Assembly (NCBI GenBank): GCA_003535335.1
Contig: DOHJ01000205.1
Location: forward strand, 8,140-13,644
Length of the DNA stretch: 5,505 nucleotides
DNA from: Paracoccaceae bacterium
Lineage (GTDB): Bacteria; Pseudomonadota; Alphaproteobacteria; Rhodobacterales; Rhodobacteraceae
Direction: 5' to 3'
Position numbers and translations under genes: made by a program. Below are positions 1 through 5,505 of this stretch, piece by piece. A model generated the notes under the pieces. It had not been told where the DNA came from and ran no database searches. It saw only the letters and a program-made list of their open reading frames with translations. Numbering within the stretch: position 1 is the first letter of the stretch; each line of letters opens with the position of its first letter.

Positions 1-327
1 CTAGTTTAACTGAAACTGCAACGGATACTGACCGTCTTGAAAATCACCGAACAAATCGGTCAGGTCCGGGTGGCTGATCGGCTCGCCGGTGTAATCGGCA
101 ACCAGATTTTGCTCGGACACATAAGCCACGTAATAGCTTTGGTCATTTTCGGCCAAAAGATGATAAAACGGCTGATCTTTATTGGGGCGCACGTCTTCTG
201 GTATGGCGTCATACCAGTCTTCTGTGTTGGCAAACATTGCGTCCACATCAAACACAACGCCCCTGAAAGGATGCTTGCGGTGGCGCACAACTTGGCCCAA
301 ATGATATTTAGCTCGTGATTTTAGCAT
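1..327 (-). CDS. hspQ: Heat shock protein HspQ (YccV-like, hemimethylated-DNA-binding family)
   Basis: A complete 108-residue protein whose TAG stop occupies the first three bases of the window. It matches the compact all-beta HspQ/YccV family in length (about 105 residues in E. coli) and in motifs: GQVVRHRKHPFRGVVFDVD at residues 11-29, the FYHLLAEN strand around 54-61, and YVSEQNLVAD around 69-78. In enterobacteria HspQ is heat-induced, binds hemimethylated DNA, affects DnaA stability and acts as a specificity enhancer or substrate of the Lon protease; which of these roles holds here is not visible. It is cytoplasmic, with no signal peptide or membrane segment. The ATG at 327 is the first start after an in-frame TGA three codons upstream, so the start is well fixed. 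The gene diverges from the AEC transporter gene. No convincing sigma-32 type promoter was found; a weak sigma-70-like one is listed separately. Identity is confident, function is by family. Confidence 0.93.
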   Translation of the reverse strand: MLKSRAKYHLGQVVRHRKHPFRGVVFDVDAMFANTEDWYDAIPEDVRPNKDQPFYHLLAENDQSYYVAYVSEQNLVADYTGEPISHPDLTDLFGDFQDGQYPLQFQLN

Positions 328-336
328 TGCATTTCA

Positions 337-342
337 GTCCCC
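337..342 (-). promoter_or_regulatory. Shine-Dalgarno of hspQ, unusually far from the start
   Basis: On the minus strand GGGGAC is the only purine-rich stretch ahead of hspQ. Counting from GGGGA, ten bases separate it from the hspQ ATG at 327, longer than the usual five to nine. The same element lies only five bases before an out-of-frame ATG at 332, which opens a three-codon frame ending across the hspQ start (see findings). Confidence 0.5.
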
Positions 343-353
343 ATACAGCGTTA

Positions 354-380
354 TTAATACTTCATTCACGGTGTTGTCCA
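354..380 (-). promoter_or_regulatory. Possible sigma-70-like promoter for hspQ
   Basis: Read on the minus strand, TGGACA (375-380, five of six matches to TTGACA) is followed after 15 bases by TATTAA (354-359, four of six to TATAAT). The spacer is two bases shorter than ideal. Transcription would begin near 347, leaving a leader of about 20 bases that contains the GGGGAC ribosome-binding element. This is a consensus match only and weak evidence. Confidence 0.28.
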
Positions 381-399
381 TGCAGGATGACTAAAATTT

Positions 400-405
400 A
401 AGGAA
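400..405 (+). promoter_or_regulatory. Shine-Dalgarno fixing the GTG start of the AEC transporter gene
   Basis: AAGGAA ends seven bases before the GTG at 413. An in-frame TAA at 392-394 rules out any start further upstream, so this site supports GTG as the true initiation codon rather than a later ATG. Confidence 0.7.
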
Positions 406-412
406 ACAGTCT

Positions 413-1294
413 GTGAACCTATTACTAACAGTGCTCGAAATTGTAACGCCTGTGTTCACGCTTGGGGCGCTTGGTTTTCTCTGGGTGAAACTGGGATTTG
501 AGTACAAGGTTGAATTTGTTACCCGCTTGGCAATGACGCTTTCGGTGCCATGCCTGATCTTCACATCCTTGATGCAAACCGAGATTGACCCGCGCGCCCT
601 TGCCACACTTTCATACGCCGCCCTTACCACATATGGCGTGGTCGGTATGCTTTCGTTTATGCTTGTAAAGTTCGCCAAATTACCTGTTCGCACCTATTAC
701 GCCCCGCTGATTTTCGGCAATACCGGCAATCTTGGCCTGCCTTTGGCCCTGTTTGCCTTTGGCCAAATCGGGCTGGGTTATGCTGTGGTGGTTTTTGCCA
801 GCATGGCAATTTTGTCATTTACCTTCGGGGTCTGGCTGGTTTCAGGTGGCGGATCACCGTTAAAAGCGCTGAAAGAGCCAATCGTTGCGGCCACCCTGTT
901 GGGGGCTTTGTTTATGTGGCAAGGTTGGCAAACACCAAAACCGATCACAAACACACTGGAACTGATCGGCCAAATCGCAATTCCGATTATGCTGCTTACG
1001 CTGGGCGTGGCCGTTGCACGTTTGAAACCCAAATCCTTGGGGCTGCCGGTGCTGCTTTCTTTGCAGAAAACCCTGATCTGCATTGGCGCGGCGGTTGGGG
1101 TCGGGGTTTGGCTGGATTTGCCGCCGGTTGCCTTGGCGGTGCTGGTCATGCAGGTTTCAACGCCGGTGGCCGTAACATCCTATATGCTGGCCGAAAAATA
1201 CGGCGCAGACAGTGACGCGGTTGCCGGGCTTGTGGTGGTTTCAACTGTGCTTTCTGTGTTCACAATTCCGCTCACGCTGGTCTTTTTGGTTTGA
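413..1294 (+). CDS. AEC (auxin efflux carrier) family transporter
   Basis: A 293-residue, very hydrophobic protein with about ten predicted membrane spans (roughly 5-25, 38-54, 64-86, 98-118, 122-143, 155-170, 184-202, 211-233, 238-259 and 268-292), in line with the 300-320 residues usual for bacterial AEC permeases. Family signatures are visible: NTGNLGLPL at 103-111 in the first half, PIMLLTLG at 191-198, and in the second half STPVAVTSYMLAEKYGAD at 249-266 followed by VVVSTVLSVFTIP at 274-286. The two halves each carry a broken-helix type motif, as expected for the inverted-repeat fold of this superfamily. Bacterial members move organic acids such as malate or malonate, or other small anions; nothing here identifies the substrate, and there is no neighbouring metabolic gene to suggest one. 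It starts with GTG, supported by an AAGGAA site and an upstream in-frame stop. It diverges from hspQ and is followed 75 bases later, on the same strand, by the lipoprotein gene. No clear terminator follows it. Confidence 0.9.
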   Translation: MNLLLTVLEIVTPVFTLGALGFLWVKLGFEYKVEFVTRLAMTLSVPCLIFTSLMQTEIDPRALATLSYAALTTYGVVGMLSFMLVKFAKLPVRTYYAPLIFGNTGNLGLPLALFAFGQIGLGYAVVVFASMAILSFTFGVWLVSGGGSPLKALKEPIVAATLLGALFMWQGWQTPKPITNTLELIGQIAIPIMLLTLGVAVARLKPKSLGLPVLLSLQKTLICIGAAVGVGVWLDLPPVALAVLVMQVSTPVAVTSYMLAEKYGADSDAVAGLVVVSTVLSVFTIPLTLVFLV

Positions 1295-1310
1295 TTTGGA
1301 AATTTCAGGT

Positions 1311-1339
1311 TTTACGCGCGGCTGAATTTGGGTTAGATT
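1311..1339 (+). promoter_or_regulatory. Possible promoter of the lytic-transglycosylase-like lipoprotein gene
   Basis: TTTACG (1311-1316, four of six to TTGACA) is followed after exactly 17 bases by TAGATT (1334-1339, four of six to TATAAT). A start near 1346 would leave a leader of about 24 bases that includes the GAGAGG ribosome-binding site. It would allow expression independent of the AEC gene, from which read-through also seems possible. Consensus match only. Confidence 0.28.
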
Positions 1340-1369
1340 ATCTCAATAATTATAAAAGCGAGAGGCAAT

Positions 1370-1957
1370 ATGAGCAGACTTCTTCGCGCGACAGCATTGA
1401 CGATCCTTGTGGCCTCTTGCGGGGGCGGTGGAAATTTCACAGCACCTCGCAATCTGGATGACGCCTGTAGTATCCTTAATCAGCGCCCGACATACCTAAA
1501 AGCCATGCGCAAGGCAGAAAAACGCTGGGGCATTCCGGTGCATGTGCAAATGGCAACAATTTATCAGGAAAGCAAATTTATCGGCAATGCCCGAACCCCG
1601 TTTAAATACGTTTTGGGTGTCATTCCGATGGGACGGCAATCTTCGGCTTATGGCTATTCTCAGGCGCTGGATGGCACTTGGGATGAATATAGAAACGGGC
1701 CCGGTGGACGTGGTGCCAAACGTGACAACATCACAGATGCCACTGATTTTATGGGCTGGTACATGGCCCAAAGCACCGAACGGCTGGGCATTGCTAAAAC
1801 CGATGCGCGCAATCAATACCTTGCCTATCATCAGGGCCGTACCGGCTATGCTCGCGGATCTTATAGAAACAAAGCCTGGCTGGTTAGAATCGCAAATGAA
1901 ATTTCCGCCAGATCAGACACCTACCGGGCACAGCTAATTGGTTGCGGAAAAACCTGA
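1370..1957 (+). CDS. Lipoprotein with lytic transglycosylase (SLT-type) domain
   Basis: A 195-residue exported lipoprotein. Residues 1-17 form a short lipoprotein signal (basic MSRLLR, hydrophobic core, then the lipobox VASC with Cys17 as the lipidated residue). Gly18-Gly21 follow; no Asp at +2, so by the E. coli rule it would be sorted to the outer membrane by the Lol pathway. The mature part resembles a lysozyme-like SLT domain: the putative catalytic Glu67 lies in YQESKF (65-70), AYGYSQAL (93-100) replaces the classical GLMQ motif, and LAYHQGRTGYARGSY corresponds to the YN-G motif near the C-terminus. It probably cleaves peptidoglycan from the periplasmic face of the outer membrane. Cys33 and Cys192 are the only cysteines in the mature chain besides Cys17 and could form a disulphide. 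GAGAGG (1360-1365) lies four bases before the ATG. It is much shorter than Slt70 or MltC-type enzymes but matches a compact proteobacterial subfamily. Convergent with lolA. Enzymatic activity is inferred, not shown. Confidence 0.85.
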   Translation: MSRLLRATALTILVASCGGGGNFTAPRNLDDACSILNQRPTYLKAMRKAEKRWGIPVHVQMATIYQESKFIGNARTPFKYVLGVIPMGRQSSAYGYSQALDGTWDEYRNGPGGRGAKRDNITDATDFMGWYMAQSTERLGIAKTDARNQYLAYHQGRTGYARGSYRNKAWLVRIANEISARSDTYRAQLIGCGKT

Positions 1958-1960
1958 GAT

Positions 1961-1982
1961 ATTAAGCCTTTTCGGCTTTAAT
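1961..1982. terminator. First convergent hairpin, possible bidirectional terminator
   Basis: ATTAAGCC (1961-1968) pairs with GGCTTTAAT (1974-1982) around a TTTTC loop, giving five perfect inner pairs (AAGCC/GGCTT) and three outer A-T pairs past one bulged T. It starts four bases after the stop codon of the lipoprotein gene. Only short T runs follow on either strand, so termination efficiency is uncertain; position between two convergent genes is the main support. Confidence 0.5.
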
Positions 1983-1984
1983 CT

Positions 1985-2006
1985 AACGGGGCTTACAGGC
2001 CCCGTT
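1985..2006. terminator. Second convergent hairpin, overlapping the lolA stop codon
   Basis: AACGGGGC (1985-1992) and GCCCCGTT (1999-2006) form a perfect eight-pair GC-rich stem with a six-base loop (1993-1998). The plus strand continues with TTTATC, a weak T tract, so it may terminate transcripts of the lipoprotein gene. Read on the minus strand, the loop is CTGTAA, the last sense codon and the stop codon of lolA, so the 5' arm is coding. It may also protect the 3' end of the ftsK-lolA transcript. Confidence 0.55.
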
Positions 2007-2595
2007 TATCTGCCTCGTACGGGATGCTGAACAGCATTGAAGACAGCGACACGCCTTTTTTCAGCTCGTTCAAAATCAGGGTGGTTTCGCTGCCGCCGCC
2101 ATCGACAATCACCCATTGACGCAATTCAACCGGATTTGAGGTGAACAGCAGCCGTATCTGGCCATAATCAGGGTGTTTGGGGTCTTGGGCCACAACCGTG
2201 GTGGTTTTACCATCTGACGTATGCGCCACGACCATTTTTGCCGCTGCCAGGTTGACGTTTTTGCGTAAAATCAAATTTAACGGCGTGCGTTTTAGCGGGT
2301 ATTGTTCCGGCCCGTGATTGGATTTCCCGTCAAAGATCGCCACTTGGCCACCGCCAGCCATCACCAGACTTTTGTCAGGGGGATTATATTCAAACCTGAT
2401 CCGGCCCGGCCGTTTGATAAAAATCGTACCGGTAGAAATGGTGCCGTCACTGTTGATCTGGGTAAATCCACCTTTGGCGGTGATGAATTTATTCAGATAG
2501 GCAGAGAGTTTATTTAGCGATACCTTTTCCGCAGACGCAGGAAAAGACAAAGCGACCCACAACAAGGGCACGGTCAATAGGCGTAAATGTTTCAT
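1993..2595 (-). CDS. lolA: Outer-membrane lipoprotein carrier protein LolA
   Basis: A 200-residue periplasmic chaperone that accepts mature lipoproteins from the LolCDE ABC transporter and delivers them to the outer membrane. Residues 1-22 form a Sec signal peptide (MKHLRLL, hydrophobic stretch, then ASA before Glu23). The mature chain shows the LolA pattern: KGGFTQINSDG at 41-51, the FIKRPGRIRFEYNPPDKSL segment at about 59-77 with alternating basic and aromatic residues of the half-barrel, a short IFDGKS hairpin, the TPLNLIL lid-like segment, and a closing set of beta strands ending near ETTLILNELKKGV. Length is typical of alphaproteobacterial LolA. An in-frame TAA four codons upstream makes the ATG at 2595 the first possible start. 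The gene follows ftsK by 57 bases with no terminator-like hairpin between them, suggesting co-transcription. The convergent neighbour encodes a lipoprotein, a plausible cargo. Confidence 0.93.
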   Translation of the reverse strand: MKHLRLLTVPLLWVALSFPASAEKVSLNKLSAYLNKFITAKGGFTQINSDGTISTGTIFIKRPGRIRFEYNPPDKSLVMAGGGQVAIFDGKSNHGPEQYPLKRTPLNLILRKNVNLAAAKMVVAHTSDGKTTTVVAQDPKHPDYGQIRLLFTSNPVELRQWVIVDGGGSETTLILNELKKGVSLSSMLFSIPYEADKRGL

Positions 2596-2598
2596 ATG

Positions 2599-2602
2599 TC
2601 CT
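2599..2602 (-). promoter_or_regulatory. Shine-Dalgarno of lolA, unusually close to the start
   Basis: On the minus strand AGGA lies only three bases before the ATG of lolA, closer than the optimal spacing. No better site is present in the 57-base gap at normal distance; AAGGG, about 35 bases upstream of the ATG, is too far. A later start would cut into the signal peptide, so the ATG is kept. Confidence 0.4.
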
Positions 2603-2652
2603 ATTTAATCATCAATTCGCGGGTTTCCAGCCCTTATCTGAATCAAAGCAGA

Positions 2653-5502
2653 TTATTGCTGCTCTGGCACCAGAATTTTGCGTTTACCCACGTGATTTGC
2701 TGCACTGACCAAACCGTTATCTTCCATTTGCTCGACAAGACGTGCGGCTTTGTTGTAACCGATCGCCAGTTTTCGCTGGATATAGCTGGTTGAACATTTG
2801 CGATCCTTGACCACAATGGCCACGGCAGTATCATACAAAGCGTCTTGGGCGTCCGTGTTGCCCCCCAGTCCAAGAACCAGATCAATATCGCTTTGCTCGT
2901 CACCTTCGGGGCCTTGAACCACGCCAGACACATAGTCGGGCGCACCAAAGCTTTTCAGATGATTAACGACCTCTTCAACCTCTTCGTCACTAACGAACGG
3001 GCCATGTACACGGGTGATTTTGGCCCCGCCAGCCATATAAAGCATGTCACCCATGCCCAACAATTGTTCAGCCCCCTGTTCACCCAAAATAGTGCGGCTA
3101 TCAATTTTGCTGGTGACGTGGAATGAAATCCGTGTCGGGAAATTGGCCTTGATCGTGCCGGTAATCACATCCACCGACGGGCGCTGTGTGGCCATGATCA
3201 GGTGAATGCCGCTGGCCCGTGCCATCTGGGCAAGGCGCTGAATGCAGGCTTCGATTTCTTTACCGGCCACCATCATCAAATCAGCCATTTCATCAACAAC
3301 AACAACGATATAAGGCAGCAGCTCCGGCTTGAACTCATCGGTTTCAAACACCGGCTCGCCAGTCTGGTCATCAAATCCGGTCTGCACCGTGCGGGAAAAC
3401 ATTTCGTTTTTCTGCAAGGCATCACGCACACGGCCATTATAGCTTTCGATGTTGCGCACGCCCATTTTTGACATTTTACGATACCGGTCTTCCATTTCGC
3501 CGACAGTCCATTTCAAAGCCACAACAGCCTTTTTCGGATCTGTCACAACTGGCGACAACAGATGCGGGATGCCATCGTAAACCGATAGCTCCAGCATTTT
3601 AGGATCAATCATAATTAAACGGCATTCCGCCGGAGTAAGTTTATAAAGCAGGCTCAGGATCATCGTGTTGATCGCCACCGATTTACCCGATCCGGTGGTT
3701 CCGGCAATCAAAAGGTGGGGCATTTTAGCCAGATTGGTGATCACAGGATCGCCGCCAATATCTTTGCCCAAGGCCAGCGGCAGGAGCATATTGCTATCGC
3801 CAAAATCACGCGCCGCAAGGATTTCACGCAGCATAACTTTTTCGCGGTGCTCATTGGGCAGCTCGATACCAATCACCGACCGACCAGGCACAGTCGAAAC
3901 CCGCGCAGAAAGCGCCGACATGGAACGCGCAATATCATCGGCCAATCCAATAACACGGCTGGCCTTCAAACCCGGTGCCGGTTCCAGCTCGTACATGGTC
4001 ACAACAGGGCCGGGGCGCACACTGATAATTTCGCCTTTGACGCCATAATCATCTAGCACATTTTCCAGCATCCGCGCGTTTTCTTCCAGTGATTCATCCG
4101 ATAAATGGCTGCGCTGAATCTGGACCTGATTTTCCAACAATGAAAGCGGCGGGTGCTCGTAATCTGAATGCTGCTCTTCAAACTGCAAGGCAGGCTGGGC
4201 CTCGGCTTTGGCCTGTTTTGAGGGGGCTACGGGTTTACGCGGCGCGTGTTGCACAACGGCCTTGGGGGCCACGGCAGGTTGCACAACAGGGGCGGATTTT
4301 GTTTTAGGCTCAAACATCATCGGGCCTTTGGCCACGGTTGGCGCATCAGAAACCTGGGACGATACAACCGGTGGCTCCGCATCCAGAATCAGCGGCATTG
4401 GTCCACGATTTTGGCGACTGACCTGCGGTTCAGAGCGCCCAAGGGTCAAAGTCGGGACCGTGCGAGCGCGTGATTTGATTGCATCCGAAATCCGCGCTGT
4501 AACCCGATCCGGTCCAAATTCACTGTCCTGAACATCAGGGGCCAAGGCCGGTTCAACCAATTCAGGCTCCGGCGCAGGCTGGCGCTTCATCAGGGATGGC
4601 ATCCGCGCCAAAAGCCCTTGCTTTGGTTGCTGAATTTCAGGCTCAAGCGCTTCCAGAACCGGTGATTGCTGATTTACGGCGGGCTCTGGACGCACCACAT
4701 TGGCACTGCGCTGCGTTGGCGCAGGCATGGCGGCCAAAGCTGCGGCATTTGCGGCAGCCTCTTGGGCGTCACGGCGTTTTCGTTCTTTTCGCTGTTCATT
4801 TTTTTCATGCGTAACCCGCGCGGCAACCTGTGCTGCAATCGCGGCACCACGGGCGGATTTACCTATTAAATTCATCAATGCAGCATAGCTCATTACAATT
4901 CCGACCTGCAAAAAACGGGCAAAACGAACCAGCTCGGGGCGGGTGAAGCCCATCACAAACAGCATAGCCGCCAGCATGACAAAACCCATGATAATTGAGG
5001 CAAATTTCAAACCAAAGGCGGCACTTACCGGAGCCACGCCCAGCAATGTGCCCAAGATCATATCACCAAACAACCCGCCCAAACCAAAGCTGTGGGTCCA
5101 GTTTGCACCCGGCACATGGGTTGCGGCATAAACCGCCAGCATTGCAATGGCGATCGGGGCAAAAATCAGCCGGCTAAAGGCACGGTCACTGCCCCAATGC
5201 AGGGCAAACCGCGCGCCCCAAACCAACAGCACAACAACAATCGCCCACGATCCCCAGCCAACAATCACAAACAGCGGCGCGGCAATCGAGGCACCAAAAC
5301 GGCCAAGCCAGTTTTGCACAGGCTCGGTTGAGGCCGATAGCCAGTTGGGATCAGACGGCGAATAGGTCGCCAACAAAATTGCCACCATCAAGCCGCTGAC
5401 AAGCATTGCAATGCCCATCAATTCTTTGGTGCGCCGCTCGACCACCGCCTGCAATTTGGAATCCAGTAGCGGATCACGCCGTTTTGCTGAATAGGATGCC
5501 AT
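2653..5502 (-). CDS. ftsK: DNA translocase FtsK
   Basis: A 949-residue septal DNA pump linking cell division to chromosome segregation and XerCD/dif resolution. The N-terminal domain (about 28-188) has four main membrane spans (about 30-48, 73-99, 111-130, 166-186) plus a hydrophobic stretch at 142-162 typical of the FtsK 4TM domain. A variable linker runs from about 215 to 450: charged and Ala-rich at 230-260, then Pro/Ala/Val-rich. The motor follows: alpha part from about 455, Walker A GTTGSGKS at 601-608, Walker B IVVVVDE with Asp737-Glu738, and the [12 protein letters not shown] motif at 771-782. The C-terminal winged-helix gamma domain (about 885-946, with [20 protein letters not shown]) reads polar KOPS-type sequences and contacts XerD. 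The linker is far shorter than in E. coli (1329 residues in total) but the length fits alphaproteobacteria. Only AAA is visible ahead of the ATG at 5502, so the ribosome-binding site and promoter, and any upstream extension, lie outside the window; [15 protein letters not shown] looks like a genuine FtsK N-terminus. lolA follows after 57 bases. Confidence 0.96.
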   Translation of the reverse strand: MASYSAKRRDPLLDSKLQAVVERRTKELMGIAMLVSGLMVAILLATYSPSDPNWLSASTEPVQNWLGRFGASIAAPLFVIVGWGSWAIVVVLLVWGARFALHWGSDRAFSRLIFAPIAIAMLAVYAATHVPGANWTHSFGLGGLFGDMILGTLLGVAPVSAAFGLKFASIIMGFVMLAAMLFVMGFTRPELVRFARFLQVGIVMSYAALMNLIGKSARGAAIAAQVAARVTHEKNEQRKERKRRDAQEAAANAAALAAMPAPTQRSANVVRPEPAVNQQSPVLEALEPEIQQPKQGLLARMPSLMKRQPAPEPELVEPALAPDVQDSEFGPDRVTARISDAIKSRARTVPTLTLGRSEPQVSRQNRGPMPLILDAEPPVVSSQVSDAPTVAKGPMMFEPKTKSAPVVQPAVAPKAVVQHAPRKPVAPSKQAKAEAQPALQFEEQHSDYEHPPLSLLENQVQIQRSHLSDESLEENARMLENVLDDYGVKGEIISVRPGPVVTMYELEPAPGLKASRVIGLADDIARSMSALSARVSTVPGRSVIGIELPNEHREKVMLREILAARDFGDSNMLLPLALGKDIGGDPVITNLAKMPHLLIAGTTGSGKSVAINTMILSLLYKLTPAECRLIMIDPKMLELSVYDGIPHLLSPVVTDPKKAVVALKWTVGEMEDRYRKMSKMGVRNIESYNGRVRDALQKNEMFSRTVQTGFDDQTGEPVFETDEFKPELLPYIVVVVDEMADLMMVAGKEIEACIQRLAQMARASGIHLIMATQRPSVDVITGTIKANFPTRISFHVTSKIDSRTILGEQGAEQLLGMGDMLYMAGGAKITRVHGPFVSDEEVEEVVNHLKSFGAPDYVSGVVQGPEGDEQSDIDLVLGLGGNTDAQDALYDTAVAIVVKDRKCSTSYIQRKLAIGYNKAARLVEQMEDNGLVSAANHVGKRKILVPEQQ

Positions 5503-5505
5503 TTT

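Noticed and set aside
392..397. TAAAAT as -10 of the AEC gene.
   Set aside because: Five of six matches, but no -35 at a proper distance, and the start would fall within the AAGGAA ribosome site.
778..1149. Minus-strand open frame of 123 codons within the AEC transporter gene.
   Set aside because: Its composition (Thr/Ser/Pro/Lys-rich) mirrors the complement of hydrophobic codons, and the plus-strand frame carries clear family motifs.
1299..1306. GAAATTTC palindrome after the AEC stop codon as a terminator.
   Set aside because: Eight bases with no room for a loop, no GC stem and no T tract after it.
1351..1356. TATAAA as -10 of the lipoprotein gene, 17 bases after TTGGGT (1328-1333).
   Set aside because: Transcription would begin near 1363, inside the GAGAGG ribosome-binding site, leaving almost no leader. 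The upstream TTTACG/TAGATT pair fits better.
1542..1937. Plus-strand open frame of 131 codons shifted relative to the lipoprotein gene, which could suggest a frameshift or overlapping gene.
   Set aside because: The main frame is intact from lipobox to C-terminus with all SLT-like motifs; the shifted frame shows no recognisable domain or ribosome site.
3201..3480. Insert-like segment of FtsK between the ESYNGR motif and Walker B (about residues 691-730) as a possible novel insertion.
   Set aside because: The TVQTGFD...TGEP type segment is, to my knowledge, normal in alphaproteobacterial FtsK, so it is lineage-typical rather than new.
4208..4531. Plus-strand open frame of 107 codons antisense to the ftsK linker, with several others nearby (3665-4048, 3715-4056, 4596-4814, 5092-5331).
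   Set aside because: They overlap a clear FtsK reading frame, have Cys-, Arg- or His-rich compositions typical of antisense translation, and resemble no family I recognise.

Overview
The window reads as an ordinary chromosomal housekeeping segment of a Gram-negative alphaproteobacterium, most likely a member of the Rhodobacterales. This is inferred from protein character (the N-terminus and motor insert of the FtsK, the LolA type, the presence of HspQ) and from the ftsK-lolA gene order, which is familiar in that group. G+C looks close to one half by eye, on the low side for Rhodobacterales. No mobile element, CRISPR array, tRNA or rRNA gene is visible. The window is tightly packed: five complete coding regions and no gap longer than 85 bases.

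Layout from left to right: hspQ on the minus strand (1-327) diverges, across 85 bases, from an AEC-family membrane transporter gene on the plus strand (413-1294). A 75-base gap leads to a plus-strand gene for a small lipoprotein with a soluble-lytic-transglycosylase fold (1370-1957). That gene converges, across 35 bases containing two hairpins, on lolA (minus, 1993-2595). lolA lies 57 bases downstream of ftsK (minus, 2653-5502), and the two probably form an operon read from beyond the right edge.

Functionally, FtsK couples the division septum to chromosome segregation, LolA ferries lipoproteins across the periplasm to the outer membrane, the transglycosylase-like lipoprotein is a plausible LolA cargo acting on peptidoglycan, HspQ is a small stress or proteolysis-related protein, and the AEC protein is an inner-membrane carrier of unknown substrate. 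The common theme of the right half is envelope and division.

I did not find a new biological system here. The observations most worth a second look are small: a hairpin that holds the lolA stop codon in its loop, a tiny reading frame overlapping the hspQ start whose Shine-Dalgarno spacing is better than that of hspQ itself, and a palindromic -10-like element in the divergent intergenic region.
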